From positions 1 through 64,000 of the forward strand of contig JAFUEP010000020.1 of the NCBI GenBank assembly GCA_017470345.1: a DNA stretch of 64,000 nt, in the 5' to 3' direction. Each line of letters starts with the position of its first letter. The stretch's first letter is position 1. Positions 1 to 9,078 of this stretch are shown here, piece by piece. The position numbers and the translations under genes were made by a program. The notes below the pieces were generated by a model, which worked only from the letters and a program-made list of their open reading frames with translations, was not told the origin of the DNA and did no database searches. Source of the stretch: Prevotella sp. (GTDB lineage: Bacteria; Bacteroidota; Bacteroidia; Bacteroidales; Bacteroidaceae).

Positions 1-26
1 AGATACAATGAAGAGAGAAACATTCA

Positions 27-136
<110 letters not shown>

Positions 137-143
137 TTTAGAG

Positions 144-188
144 TGAGACTGTAGTCAGCCCTGCATGGGTGGCTATAGTCTCTTTTTT
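144..188 (+). terminator. Rho-independent terminator of the rRNA operon
   Basis: GAGACTGTAGTCAGCC pairs with GGTGGCTATAGTCTC around a short loop, and a run of seven T follows directly. It sits just after the 5S gene. Confidence 0.9.
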
Positions 189-335
189 TGTCTCAGGTCG
201 TGAAATCGGGAATTTGCCTGATGTCTTGCCTGTCCTCATCACGTCGTTTTACGGTCAGAAAAAAAATCATACACTTTGTGCGACGAATTCAGAAATTTTT
301 GTGTACCTTTGCAACGGATAAAGACAGATTGACCT

Positions 336-461
336 ATGACGACCATGCAACTTAACGCTGAGATGCTTCGCAGCATGAGCATCATCGCAGAAGACGAGGG
401 CCTGCTGAAGCGGGCTGTCAGATATCTTCGTAAACTCGTAAAAGAGAAGGAAGGCCAATAA
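336..461 (+). CDS. Small conserved-looking peptide upstream of dnaX (41 aa)
   Basis: A 41-codon frame opens at an ATG 25 bases after a Bacteroidetes -7 element (TACCTTTG, 304-311) and closes 34 bases before dnaX. The product reads MTTMQLNAEMLRSMSIIAED, then a basic helix ending in VKEKEGQ. Its form (short beta start, then a helix with alternating acidic and basic residues) resembles small antitoxin-like proteins found beside many Bacteroidales genes, but it looks short for that group and no toxin is adjacent. The spacing suggests it is transcribed with dnaX. The function is unknown; it could also be a translated leader. Confidence 0.55.
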   Translation: MTTMQLNAEMLRSMSIIAEDEGLLKRAVRYLRKLVKEKEGQ

Positions 462-495
462 ATAGTTTAACCTTGTTGATTTTATTGACATAAGA

Positions 496-2295
496 ATGGA
501 ATATATCGTTTCGGCACGAAAATATAGGCCCATGACCTTCGACACGGTGGTGGGGCAGGCTGCGCTGACGACGACACTGAAGAACGCCGTCAAGTCGGGC
601 AAGCTGGCCCATGCCTACCTGTTCTGCGGCCCGCGCGGCGTCGGCAAGACCACCTGCGCGCGTATCTTCGCCAAAGCCATCAACTGCCAGCACCCGACGT
701 CAGAGGGCGAGGCGTGCAACGAGTGCGAGTCGTGCCAGTCGTTCAACGAGCAGCGCTCGCTCAACATCTTCGAGCTGGACGCCGCCTCGAACAACTCCGT
801 CGAGCACATCAAGACGCTGATGGAGCAGACGCGCATCCCGCCCCAGCTGGGCAAGTATAAGGTGTTCATCATCGACGAGGTGCACATGCTCTCGACGGCC
901 GCCTTCAACGCTTTCCTCAAGACGCTTGAAGAGCCGCCCGCCCACGTCATCTTCATTCTCGCCACGACTGAGAAACATAAGATACTGCCCACGATCCTGT
1001 CGCGATGCCAGATCTATGACTTCGAGCGCATGACCGTCCAGAACACCATCGACCACCTCAAGACGGTGGCCGCAAAGGAAGGCATCCAGTATGAGGACGA
1101 GGCGCTGGCCGTCATTGCAGAGAAGGCCGACGGCGGCATGCGTGACGCCCTGTCGATCTTCGACCAGGCCGCATCGTTCTGTCAGGGCAACATCACCTAC
1201 CAGAAGGTCATTGAGGACCTCAACGTTCTCGACTCTGACAACTACTTCCGGATGGTCGACCTCGCATATAATAACAAGGTGGCAGACATCATGGTGCTCC
1301 TCAACAACATCATCTCGGGAGGATTCGACGGCGGACTGCTCATCCAGGGCCTTGCCCGCCATGTGCGCAACGTGCTCATGGCCAAGGACCCGCAGACGCT
1401 GCCCCTGCTCGAGGTGAGCGAGCAGCAGCGCCAGCGCTATCAGGAGCAGGCCCAGCGGACTGACACGCGATTCCTCTACCAGTCGCTACGGCTGATGAAC
1501 CAGTGCGACATCAACTACCGGCAGTCGAGCAACAAACGGCTGCTGGTGGAGCTGACGCTCATCGAGGTGGCACAGCTGACCCAGCCCGACGAGGGGCCTG
1601 CCAGTGGGCGTAGGCCCAGACGATTGAAATCCCTGTTCAAACAACTGATTCAGCAGACACAGCCCAAGCAGTCGGCCCCGCAGGTAGCCGCGGCTCAGTC
1701 GCCTGAATCGCCCCGCGCGCCCCAACCGACGACACCCCAGGCCCCTAAGGTGGTTCCCAAGGTGGCAGCTGCATCGCCAGCGACGCCCTCGCCCTCTCCC
1801 TCTCACCGTCCGGCCATCAAGGCCTCCCAGCTGGCCACGTCGTGGAGCAACCTTCGTCAGCAGGCCCATCCGCAAAAGATGCAGATACTGCCAGGCACGA
1901 TGGGCGGCGACGCATCGTCGGGCCGTCAGAAGCAAGCCTTCGAACAGTCGGCCCTCGAGTTACAGTGGATGTCGATGTGCAACCGCATGCCCCAGCAGAT
2001 GAGCGGCATAGCGGCCCGCATGAAGAATATGAATCCGCAGATCACTGAGATGCCCAACGTCGAGGTGACGGTGCCGAACGACATCATCAAGACCGAGGTC
2101 GAATCCATCAAGTCGAAGATTGAGGCCACGCTGCGTCTCTATCTGCACAACGACGACATCCGGCTGACGCTCCGCGTGGCCGAGAAGCAGGAGCAGGAGA
2201 AGATCCTGACGCGTCGCGAGCAGTTCGAGGCGATGGCCAAGGACAACCCCTCCGTCGAGAAGCTTCGCCAGGCCTTCGGCCTCGAGCTGGCATAG
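496..2295 (+). CDS. dnaX: DNA polymerase III subunit gamma/tau
   Basis: This 599-residue protein is the clamp-loader ATPase of the replicative polymerase. The AAA+ domain has Walker A GPRGVGKTT at residues 45-53, the zinc cysteines C64, C74, C77 and C80, Walker B IIDEVHML ending near 132, and the sensor/arginine-finger region LPTILSRCQ near 170. Residues about 380-450 are a Pro/Ala/Gln-rich linker, followed by a tau-like C-terminal domain. I see no obvious slippery sequence of the E. coli type, so a separate gamma form is not predicted. It probably shares the promoter of the preceding peptide. Start MEYIVSARKYRP is the usual family start. Confidence 0.97.
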   Translation: MEYIVSARKYRPMTFDTVVGQAALTTTLKNAVKSGKLAHAYLFCGPRGVGKTTCARIFAKAINCQHPTSEGEACNECESCQSFNEQRSLNIFELDAASNNSVEHIKTLMEQTRIPPQLGKYKVFIIDEVHMLSTAAFNAFLKTLEEPPAHVIFILATTEKHKILPTILSRCQIYDFERMTVQNTIDHLKTVAAKEGIQYEDEALAVIAEKADGGMRDALSIFDQAASFCQGNITYQKVIEDLNVLDSDNYFRMVDLAYNNKVADIMVLLNNIISGGFDGGLLIQGLARHVRNVLMAKDPQTLPLLEVSEQQRQRYQEQAQRTDTRFLYQSLRLMNQCDINYRQSSNKRLLVELTLIEVAQLTQPDEGPASGRRPRRLKSLFKQLIQQTQPKQSAPQVAAAQSPESPRAPQPTTPQAPKVVPKVAAASPATPSPSPSHRPAIKASQLATSWSNLRQQAHPQKMQILPGTMGGDASSGRQKQAFEQSALELQWMSMCNRMPQQMSGIAARMKNMNPQITEMPNVEVTVPNDIIKTEVESIKSKIEATLRLYLHNDDIRLTLRVAEKQEQEKILTRREQFEAMAKDNPSVEKLRQAFGLELA

Positions 2296-2338
2296 GGTAG
2301 GGGACATCTAAATAAGAAACAACAAATACATCGGTGAT

Positions 2339-2692
2339 ATGAAATCCATCACACAAAGCATCTTGCGCATCCTGCGACTGCCCGTCGTCAAGTATGGCGT
2401 CGTGCTCATCTTCGGCATTGTCTTCGTCGGATTCCTCGACGAGAACAGCATCTATGCCCACCTGTGCAACAAGCAACGCATCGCGGAACTGAACGACGAG
2501 ATTGCCTTCTTCGAACACGAGTATCAGCGCGACCAGAGCCGCATCCGCGAGTTGCAGACCAATCCCAAGGCAATGGAGAAGATCGCCCGCGAGCGCTACT
2601 TCATGAAGGCTCAGGACGAGGACATCTTCGTGCTCAGCGACGACGAACAGACGGACAGACAAAAACGCCAGAACTATGAGACCGTTGAATAG
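2339..2692 (+). CDS. FtsB/DivIC-like septum formation initiator
   Basis: This 117-residue protein has one membrane helix at about residues 19-37, then a coiled coil (about 45-85) rich in Glu, Arg and Asn, and the LQTNPKAMEKIARERYFMK stretch typical of FtsB/DivIC proteins. These bitopic proteins connect with FtsL and FtsQ/DivIB at the division site. It lies 43 bases after dnaX on the same strand, and its last 17 bases overlap the next gene, which suggests translational coupling. The family is clear; whether FtsB or DivIC is the better name cannot be decided from the sequence. Confidence 0.88.
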   Translation: MKSITQSILRILRLPVVKYGVVLIFGIVFVGFLDENSIYAHLCNKQRIAELNDEIAFFEHEYQRDQSRIRELQTNPKAMEKIARERYFMKAQDEDIFVLSDDEQTDRQKRQNYETVE

Positions 2693-3071
2693 CACCCAGC
2701 AGATCATCTTCCTCGTCGGAGCCGTACTCATGGTCGTCGGCGCTGGCGTCAGCCTGTTGCGCTGGCCCTACTCGCCCTGGGTCTTTGCCCTTGGCGCCCT
2801 GGGCTTCGCCTCCATGCAGATGCTTCAGACCTACGACGGACCGAACCTCACCATCCGCCGTCTGCGTCGCATCATGGTGTTCAGCGACGTGCTCTTCCTT
2901 GTCTCCGCCGCCCTGATGTTCGCTGGCAACGGCAATCCCCTGCGGTTGGAGTGGACCACCTATCTGCAGTACGTCCACCAGAAGTGGGTGGCCACGCTCC
3001 TGCTGGCTGCCATCCTTCAACTCTACGTCACGCACAGAATCAGCAATGAACTGGAGCGAGAGGCAAAATAA
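2676..3071 (+). CDS. Small integral membrane protein, hypothetical
   Basis: This 131-residue protein has about four hydrophobic segments (near residues 9-27, 33-50, 65-82 and 103-121) separated by short charged loops. I recognise no catalytic motif. It starts inside the end of the FtsB/DivIC-like gene (17-base overlap, different frame) and is the last gene before a strong terminator, so it belongs to the dnaX transcription unit. The function is unknown; the company of a divisome gene is only a weak hint of an envelope role. Confidence 0.8.
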   Translation: MRPLNSTQQIIFLVGAVLMVVGAGVSLLRWPYSPWVFALGALGFASMQMLQTYDGPNLTIRRLRRIMVFSDVLFLVSAALMFAGNGNPLRLEWTTYLQYVHQKWVATLLLAAILQLYVTHRISNELEREAK

Positions 3072-3082
3072 ATGCTAAAAGA

Positions 3083-3117
3083 TTGCGCAATTGTTTTAAA
3101 TTGCGCAAATTTTTTTT
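3083..3117 (+). terminator. Rho-independent terminator of the dnaX unit
   Basis: TTGCGCAATT and AATTGCGCAA form a perfect 10-bp stem with a 6-base loop, followed by a run of eight T. It closes the dnaX unit before a new -7 element (TACATTTG, 3138-3145). Confidence 0.9.
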
Positions 3118-3169
3118 CCCGATTCAAGATATCGTTGTACATTTGCATACGATATAAAACAAATTAACG

Positions 3170-3937
3170 ATGAACAAAATCCTTTACGCCATACTTATCG
3201 TGGCTGCCTTCACCTCGTGTGCTGAGACCTACAGCATTCAGGGCTCCTCGACGGTGTCACGTCTTGATGGCAGTAAACTCTATCTCAAGGTGGTGCGCGA
3301 CAACAAGCTCCAGAGCATCGACTCCTGCGAGGTCGTGCATGGCAAATTCCGCTTCTCAGGGCAGTTCGACTCCACCCGCATGGCATCGCTCTACATGGAC
3401 GACTGCAGCGTCATGCCCCTCGTCGTTGAGCAGGGCGACATCAACATCCGCATCGACGACGCCCAGCAGAAAGTCAGCGGCTCGCCGCTCAACGAACTGC
3501 TCTACGACTTCCTCGACCAGCACCAGCAGCTCGACAACCGCCTTGTGGAGTTAGGTCATCGTGAGAGCCAGATGCTGCTCGACGGCATCGACGAGGAGGT
3601 CATAGCCCAGCAGCTCTCCGTCGAGGCTCAGGATATCGCCCGTCAGACCGACTCGCTTGAGACCCACTTCATCATCGACAATTTCGACAACGTTCTTGGC
3701 CCCGGCATCTTCATGATGATCACCTCCGCCTATCAATACCCCATCCTTACCCCGCAGATCGAGGAGCTGATGAGCAAGGCGACGGACGCCTTCAAGAGCG
3801 ATCCCTACGTGAGCGACTACTACCGCGTGGCCAACGAGATTCACCAGCAGATGCAGCAAGGAGGCGCTCCTGCCAGCGACACCACCATTGAGGAGCCCAA
3901 CGACAGCATCGTGCAAAGCATACTCAACGCCGAATGA
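3170..3937 (+). CDS. DUF4369-type lipoprotein
   Basis: This 255-residue protein begins with a lipoprotein signal ending in FTSC (Cys17). It continues with a beta-rich domain (SRLDGSKLYLKVV, then DSCEVVHGKFRFSG and VVEQGDINIRID) in the pattern of the DUF4369 domain, which in other Bacteroidales is often fused to a thioredoxin-like domain. No CXXC thioredoxin part is present here; the C-terminal half is helical and acidic. It starts 24 bases after its -7 element (TACATTTG, 3138-3145) and its last 4 bases overlap pyrC, so it heads the operon. It is probably exported to the cell envelope; the substrate is unknown. Confidence 0.8.
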   Translation: MNKILYAILIVAAFTSCAETYSIQGSSTVSRLDGSKLYLKVVRDNKLQSIDSCEVVHGKFRFSGQFDSTRMASLYMDDCSVMPLVVEQGDINIRIDDAQQKVSGSPLNELLYDFLDQHQQLDNRLVELGHRESQMLLDGIDEEVIAQQLSVEAQDIARQTDSLETHFIIDNFDNVLGPGIFMMITSAYQYPILTPQIEELMSKATDAFKSDPYVSDYYRVANEIHQQMQQGGAPASDTTIEEPNDSIVQSILNAE

Positions 3938-5292
3938 AGACCATCATCAGCGGCGGACGTATCGTCAACGAGGGCACGACGCGTAAGGCAGACATCCTCA
4001 TCAGCGACGACGGCCGCATCGAGCAAATCATCCCTTCATCCTGTCCCGTGAGCGACGACACTGCCGCCGTTCGCACCATTGACGCGACGGGCTGCTACGT
4101 CCTGCCTGGCATCATTGACACGCACGTCCACTTCCGCGAGCCCGGTCTGACAGACAAGGCCGACATCGAGTCGGAGAGCCGTGCGGCTGCCGCTGGCGGC
4201 GTGACCACCTTCTTCGACATGCCCAACACCAAGCCGCAGACGACCACCCTCGAGGCGCTCGTCGACAAGCAGCGGCTGGCAGCAGCGAAGAGCCACGTCA
4301 ACTACGCCTTCTTCTTCGGCGCCACCAACGACAACGCCGACCTCTTTGCCCAGCTCGACCCCCACGCCGTGCCAGGCATCAAGCTGTTTATGGGTTCGTC
4401 GACAGGCAACATGCTCGTCGATCGCGACGAAGCCCTCGACCGCATCTTCCGTCTGTCCGCCCCGCTGCCCATCATGGCCCATTGCGAGGACACAGCCGTC
4501 ATCGAGCGCAACATGCAGACGGCCCTGGAAGGCAGCGACGACCCTGACGTCAGTCTCCATCCCTTCATCCGCAGCGAGGAGGCCTGCATCGCCTCGACCC
4601 AGAAGGCCATCGCGCTGGCCAGGAAGCACCATGCCCGTCTGCACATCGCCCACATCTCGACGGCTGAGGAGCTCGACCTCCTTGACGCTTGCCGTCAGGA
4701 TGACGGCGCCACGCCCTTCCCCCTCGTCACGGCAGAGGCCTGCGTCGGCTATCTGCTCTTCTCGTCGCAGGACTACGCCCGGCTCGGCTCGCGCATCAAG
4801 GTGAATCCCGCCATCAAGAGTCCCGTCGACCAGTTCATGCTGCGCGAGGCCCTCGTCGACGGCCGCATCGCCGTCGTCGCCACCGACCATGCCCCCCACC
4901 TGCCCGCTCAGAAGGAGGGCGGCTGCGTCAAGGCAGCCAGCGGCATGCCCATGGTGCAGTTCTCACTCGTGTCCATGCTCGGACTTGTCGATGCCCATGT
5001 GCTCACCATCGAGCGCCTCGTCGAGCTCATGGCCCACAATCCGGCCCGTCTGTTCGAGGTACAGCGTCGAGGCTTCCTGCGCCCGGGCTATCAGGCCGAC
5101 ATCGCCATCGTGCGCCCCCACTCACCCTGGACCCTCACCCCCGACGTGATTCAGAGCCGCTGCGGATGGAGCCCCCTTGAGGGCCACACCTTCGACTGGC
5201 GCGTCGAGGCGACGCTCTGCAACGGTCATCTGGTCTACAACCATGGTGTGGTCGACCGCGACTACATCGGACAACCTGTCGTCTTCAGATGA
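3934..5292 (+). CDS. pyrC: Dihydroorotase
   Basis: This 452-residue amidohydrolase carries the metal motif DTHVHFREPG near residue 65, the stretch TTFFDMPNT, the segment IKLFMGSSTGNM near 150, metal histidines in MAHCEDTAV and HIAHIS, and the catalytic TDHAPH near 315. It converts carbamoyl aspartate to dihydroorotate in pyrimidine synthesis. The length and motifs fit the class I (long) type. The start overlaps the lipoprotein by 4 bases and the end overlaps the next gene by 4 bases, so it is tightly coupled. Other pyrimidine genes are not nearby. Confidence 0.95.
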   Translation: MKTIISGGRIVNEGTTRKADILISDDGRIEQIIPSSCPVSDDTAAVRTIDATGCYVLPGIIDTHVHFREPGLTDKADIESESRAAAAGGVTTFFDMPNTKPQTTTLEALVDKQRLAAAKSHVNYAFFFGATNDNADLFAQLDPHAVPGIKLFMGSSTGNMLVDRDEALDRIFRLSAPLPIMAHCEDTAVIERNMQTALEGSDDPDVSLHPFIRSEEACIASTQKAIALARKHHARLHIAHISTAEELDLLDACRQDDGATPFPLVTAEACVGYLLFSSQDYARLGSRIKVNPAIKSPVDQFMLREALVDGRIAVVATDHAPHLPAQKEGGCVKAASGMPMVQFSLVSMLGLVDAHVLTIERLVELMAHNPARLFEVQRRGFLRPGYQADIAIVRPHSPWTLTPDVIQSRCGWSPLEGHTFDWRVEATLCNGHLVYNHGVVDRDYIGQPVVFR

Positions 5293-6071
5293 AGCTCGAC
5301 TACGACATACCGCTCCTACGACCCTACATCAACTGGGTCTACTTCTACCACGCCTGGCAGGTGCGTCCTGCCGATGAGCAACGGCGTCTGCGCAAGGAGG
5401 CCGACGCGTTTCTCGACACCATTGCCCATGATTATCAGGCCCACGCCCTCTTCACCATCGAACGGGCGCATGCCGACGGCGACGACATCGTGCTCGATAG
5501 CCGTGGCGGCGAGCACATCACCCTGTTGCGCCAGCAGACGGGCAGCCCCTGCCTCTGTCTGGCCGACTTCGTCAGTCCTGTTGCCGACCGCGTGGGGCTC
5601 TTCGCAACAAGCGTCGACAGCGCCATGGCGTCCGACTTCGACCATGACCCCTATCAGAAGATGATGGCCCAGCTGCTGGCCGACCGCCTGGCCGAGGCGG
5701 CAGCCGAGCTGATGCACCTCGAGGTGCGGCGCCGCTACTGGGGCTATGCGCCCGACGAGCAGCTCAGCATCGCAGAGCTCCATCAGGAGCGTTTCCAGGG
5801 CATCCGTCCCGCTGTGGGCTATCCCTCGCTGCCCGATGCCAGCCTTAACTTCCAGCTCGATCGCCTGCTCGGCTTCTCCCAGATCGGCATCACGCTCACT
5901 GAGAGCGGCGCGATGCGTCCGCATGCCTCCGTCTCAGGCCTCATGATCGCCCATCCCCAGGCCCGCTACTTCACCATCGGCAAGATTGGCGCCGACCAGC
6001 TCGCCGACTATGCCCGCCGTCGTCAGCTCGAGCCCGCCGTCGTCCGTAAATTCCTCGCTGCCAGCCTATGA
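5289..6071 (+). CDS. Stand-alone methionine synthase (MetH) activation domain protein
   Basis: This 260-residue protein matches the C-terminal reactivation domain of cobalamin-dependent methionine synthase: RPAVGYPSLPDASL near 180, then ESGAMRPHASVSGL and the end pattern HPQARYFTIGKIGADQLADYARR. In MetH this domain binds S-adenosylmethionine and lets flavodoxin reduce inactive cob(II)alamin. Here it is a separate polypeptide with about 170 extra N-terminal residues, so it presumably works in trans on a MetH that lacks its fourth module. It lies between pyrC and a phosphoesterase with 4-base overlaps on both sides. The assignment is good; the partner MetH is not in the window. Confidence 0.9.
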   Translation: MKLDYDIPLLRPYINWVYFYHAWQVRPADEQRRLRKEADAFLDTIAHDYQAHALFTIERAHADGDDIVLDSRGGEHITLLRQQTGSPCLCLADFVSPVADRVGLFATSVDSAMASDFDHDPYQKMMAQLLADRLAEAAAELMHLEVRRRYWGYAPDEQLSIAELHQERFQGIRPAVGYPSLPDASLNFQLDRLLGFSQIGITLTESGAMRPHASVSGLMIAHPQARYFTIGKIGADQLADYARRRQLEPAVVRKFLAASL

Positions 6072-7036
6072 TCGTACGTTTCATCCTCCACCACCTGCAG
6101 TTGCTCGACGCCCTGATGCTGCTCCTGCCCCTGCTCCTGATCCTCGTGGGCTGGCGCGTGGGCCGTCGCCGCCGCTGGCTGGGTGTGCTCATGGCCCTCG
6201 TCGGACTCCTCTGGGGCTTAGGCTGGGCCGAAGGGCGCTACGTCGGCTCCAGGCAGCTCGTCGTCAGACACGCGACATTCGCCAGCCCAGACCTGCCAGC
6301 CGCCTTCGACGGCTATCGCATCGTGCAGTTCAGCGACGCCCACGTCGGCTCTGTCGACGATGCCTTCCTGCAGCGGGCCGTCGACAGCATCAACGCCCTC
6401 CATCCCGACCTCATCGTCTTCACTGGCGACCTGCAGAACTGCCTCGTCAGCGAAGTTTATGAGCATCAGGACGTGCTCTCACGACTGAAAGCCCCTGACG
6501 GCGTCATGGCCGTGCTGGGCAACCACGACTACGCCATGTATATGGATCAGGACGACCCCTATGCCATTGCCGAGCAGCTGGGCCATACTGACGCCGTCTA
6601 TGGCGACCTGGGGTGGCACCTGCTGCGCAACAGCCACAGGCTCATCACGCGCGACTCGGCCCATATTGTCATTGCCGGCATGGAGAACGACGGCGAAGGG
6701 CGCTTTCCCCAGCTGGGCAATCACAGCATGGCCCTCTATGGCATCAGCCGCGACGAGTTCGTCGTCATGCTTGAGCACGACCCCACCTCATGGCGACGCC
6801 GCATCCTGCCCCATACCCATTGCCAGCTCACCCTCAGCGGCCACACCCATGGCGGCCAGCTGAACCTTCTGGGCTGGTCGCCCGCCCGTCTGCGCTATCG
6901 TGAGCACAGCGGCCTCTATCATGCAGGCGACCGTGCACTCTACGTCTCCCGCGGCCTTGGCGGAGCCATCCCGTTCCGCCTCTGGTGTCCGGGCGAAGTT
7001 AATGTCATCACTCTGAGAACCAGTAAATTAGAATAA
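6068..7036 (+). CDS. Membrane-anchored metallophosphoesterase
   Basis: This 322-residue protein has two hydrophobic N-terminal segments (about residues 10-28 and 36-56) and then a calcineurin-like phosphoesterase domain with the metal motifs FSDAHVG, TGDLQN, GNHDY, and near the C-terminus SGHTHGGQ. These place a two-metal active site, probably outside the membrane. Relatives include YkuE-type enzymes that act on lipid or nucleotide phosphoesters. It overlaps the MetH-activation gene by 4 bases and is followed after 5 bases by plsC, which makes a lipid-related role possible but unproven. Confidence 0.9.
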   Translation: MIVRFILHHLQLLDALMLLLPLLLILVGWRVGRRRRWLGVLMALVGLLWGLGWAEGRYVGSRQLVVRHATFASPDLPAAFDGYRIVQFSDAHVGSVDDAFLQRAVDSINALHPDLIVFTGDLQNCLVSEVYEHQDVLSRLKAPDGVMAVLGNHDYAMYMDQDDPYAIAEQLGHTDAVYGDLGWHLLRNSHRLITRDSAHIVIAGMENDGEGRFPQLGNHSMALYGISRDEFVVMLEHDPTSWRRRILPHTHCQLTLSGHTHGGQLNLLGWSPARLRYREHSGLYHAGDRALYVSRGLGGAIPFRLWCPGEVNVITLRTSKLE

Positions 7037-7041
7037 CAACT

Positions 7042-7800
7042 ATGAAATACCTATATCGCGCCTATCAACTCTGCATCGCCCTGCCATTGGGGCTCATCGT
7101 CACCATTCTCACAGCCCTCGTCACGGCCGTCGGCTGCTCCCTCGGCGGAGGCCGCTTCTGGGGCTTCTATCCCGCCAGCCTCTGGTCGCGCATCATCCTC
7201 TGGCTGCTGCTCATTCCCGTCAAGGTCGAGGGCCGACGCCAGCTGGAGCCGGGCCAGAGCTACGTCTTCGTGGCCAACCACCAGGGCGCCTTCGACATCT
7301 TCCTCGTCTATGCCCACCTGCATCGCCAGTTCCGCTGGATGATGAAGTATCAGTTGAAGAAGATTCCCCTCGTCGGATGGGCCTGCGAGAAGAGCCATCA
7401 GATCTTTGTCGACAAGCGCGGTCCCAGCAAGATCAAGGCCACCTACGACGCCGCACGACGCACCCTCCAGGGAGGCATCAGCGTCTGCGTCTTCCCTGAG
7501 GGTGCACGCACCTTCACGGGCCACATGGGCACTTTCAAGAAGGGCGCCTTCGCACTGGCCGACGAGCTGCAGCTGCCCGTTGTGCCGCTGACCATCAACG
7601 GCTCGTTCGACATCCTGCCACGCCAGCGCGGCATCACGTTCGTCACGTGGCATCCCCTCTCGCTCACCATCCATCAGCCCATCTATCCCGTCGGCCAGGG
7701 CACTGAGAACATCGAGGCCACGCGCAGCCAGGCCTACGACTCTGTCATGTCGGCCCTCGTCCCCGAATATCAGGGCTATGTGGAGAATCCTGACCAGTAG
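7042..7800 (+). CDS. plsC: 1-acyl-sn-glycerol-3-phosphate acyltransferase
   Basis: This 252-residue protein has an N-terminal membrane segment, the catalytic HX4D motif in VANHQGAFD near residue 83, a second conserved block (VDKRGP), and the substrate motif FPEGART near 153. It transfers an acyl group to lysophosphatidate to make phosphatidate at the inner membrane. It is the last gene of the run that starts at the DUF4369 lipoprotein and lies 5 bases after the phosphoesterase. No clear terminator follows, only a T-rich stretch before the next promoter. Confidence 0.93.
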   Translation: MKYLYRAYQLCIALPLGLIVTILTALVTAVGCSLGGGRFWGFYPASLWSRIILWLLLIPVKVEGRRQLEPGQSYVFVANHQGAFDIFLVYAHLHRQFRWMMKYQLKKIPLVGWACEKSHQIFVDKRGPSKIKATYDAARRTLQGGISVCVFPEGARTFTGHMGTFKKGAFALADELQLPVVPLTINGSFDILPRQRGITFVTWHPLSLTIHQPIYPVGQGTENIEATRSQAYDSVMSALVPEYQGYVENPDQ

Positions 7801-7920
7801 GATCTCTCCGCCCCGCCCCCCTTTTTGATATCGCTGAATCATTTTTTTTGCATAAATGAATGATTATTGAGAAAAAAGTGTTACCTTTGCACTCTAAAAT
7901 GAATCATAAGCGATAACAAA

Positions 7921-9078
7921 ATGACACTTTTGCATCACAGGGCAATGATCAGCCTGATGGCAGGAGCATGCCTGCTGACCGCCTGCTTCAAGGACGAGCC
8001 GCTCAATGCCGAGTGCGACGTGCTGGAGGCCGCTGTCAGCGTCGACCGTCCCGATGAAGTCTTCTTCCAGCCCAGCGACTCGCTGATTCGCGTTTATTCC
8101 GAGCAGTCGGCCATCCAGTTCGTCGTGCGCCGCTCGGCCGACCTGACGCGTATGGCGCCCCGATTCAAGATCACTGAGGGCGCCACGATAGAGCCCGCCA
8201 GCGGCACCGTCCACGACTTCAGCCAGGGCCCCGTCGTCTATACCGTCACGTCGGAGGACCGCCAGTGGACGCGCCAGTATCAGGTGGCCTTTCTGCCGAC
8301 CACCGTCACCGTGACCGACACCGTCTGCTACGACTTCGAGCATACGCGTATCGACGACAACTACAAGAAGTTCTACGTGTGGTATGAGCAGGACGCCGAC
8401 GGCACCGTCGACGACATCTGGGCCACGGGCAACGGCGGCTATTTCATTGCCAATCAGAGCAAGACGGCCGACCAGTATCCCACCGTGCCCGACGACGACG
8501 GCCTCGACGGCCGCTGCCTCAAGCTCATGACCCTCGACACGGGCCCCCTGGGCCGCTCCACAGGCCGCCCCATTGCAGCCGGCAACATGTTCCTCGGCAA
8601 GTTCATCATCGACCGCGCACTCAGGGACGCCCTCCATGCCACAGAGATGGGCATCCCCTTCACCCACGACCCGCAGAAGCTGACGGGCTACTACCGCTAC
8701 CAGCCCGGCCCTGAGTTCAAGAACAAGCAGCAGCAGGTCATCGAGAACCGCCGTGACTCAGCTGACATCTATGCCGTGCTCTATCGCAACCACGACGACC
8801 AGGGCGCACCCGTCGTGCTCTATGGCGACGACGTGCTCAGCAGCCCCCTCATCGTCAGCAAGGCCCGCATCCCGGAGGTGAAGGTGACTGACGAGTGGAC
8901 CTTCTTCGAGATACCCTTCGAGCATCTCTCCGACGTCGACGAGCAGCTGCTCCAGAACCGCGGCTACAACCTCGCGCTGGTCTTCGCTGCCAGCATCCAT
9001 GGCGACACCTTCGAGGGCGCCATCGGCTCGACGCTCTACATCGACAAAGTCAGAATCATTTGCACCCACGATGAATAA
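7921..9078 (+). CDS. PCMD-domain lipoprotein
   Basis: This 385-residue protein has a signal ending in LLTAC (Cys21), so it is a predicted lipoprotein. It then carries an N-terminal beta domain (ITEGATIEPASGTVHDF, TVTSEDRQW) like the Ig-type domain that precedes PCMD modules, and a C-terminal domain (residues about 140-385) in the style of the putative carbohydrate-metabolism domain PCMD: GCLKLMT-like patch, NMFLGKF, HDPQKLTGYYRYQPG, and a last beta strand LYIDKVRI. A -7 element TACCTTTG lies at 7882-7889. It heads a three-gene operon and overlaps the next gene by 8 bases. The ligand is unknown. Confidence 0.82.
   Translation: MTLLHHRAMISLMAGACLLTACFKDEPLNAECDVLEAAVSVDRPDEVFFQPSDSLIRVYSEQSAIQFVVRRSADLTRMAPRFKITEGATIEPASGTVHDFSQGPVVYTVTSEDRQWTRQYQVAFLPTTVTVTDTVCYDFEHTRIDDNYKKFYVWYEQDADGTVDDIWATGNGGYFIANQSKTADQYPTVPDDDGLDGRCLKLMTLDTGPLGRSTGRPIAAGNMFLGKFIIDRALRDALHATEMGIPFTHDPQKLTGYYRYQPGPEFKNKQQQVIENRRDSADIYAVLYRNHDDQGAPVVLYGDDVLSSPLIVSKARIPEVKVTDEWTFFEIPFEHLSDVDEQLLQNRGYNLALVFAASIHGDTFEGAIGSTLYIDKVRIICTHDE

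Noticed and set aside
267..602. 111-residue minus-strand frame opposite the dnaX start
   Set aside because: It runs over a promoter and an intergenic gap, has no motif and conflicts with dnaX and the small peptide.
496..2295. Programmed frameshift in dnaX to make gamma
   Set aside because: I found no run of the AAAAAAG type followed by an early stop in the -1 frame near the end of the AAA+ part.
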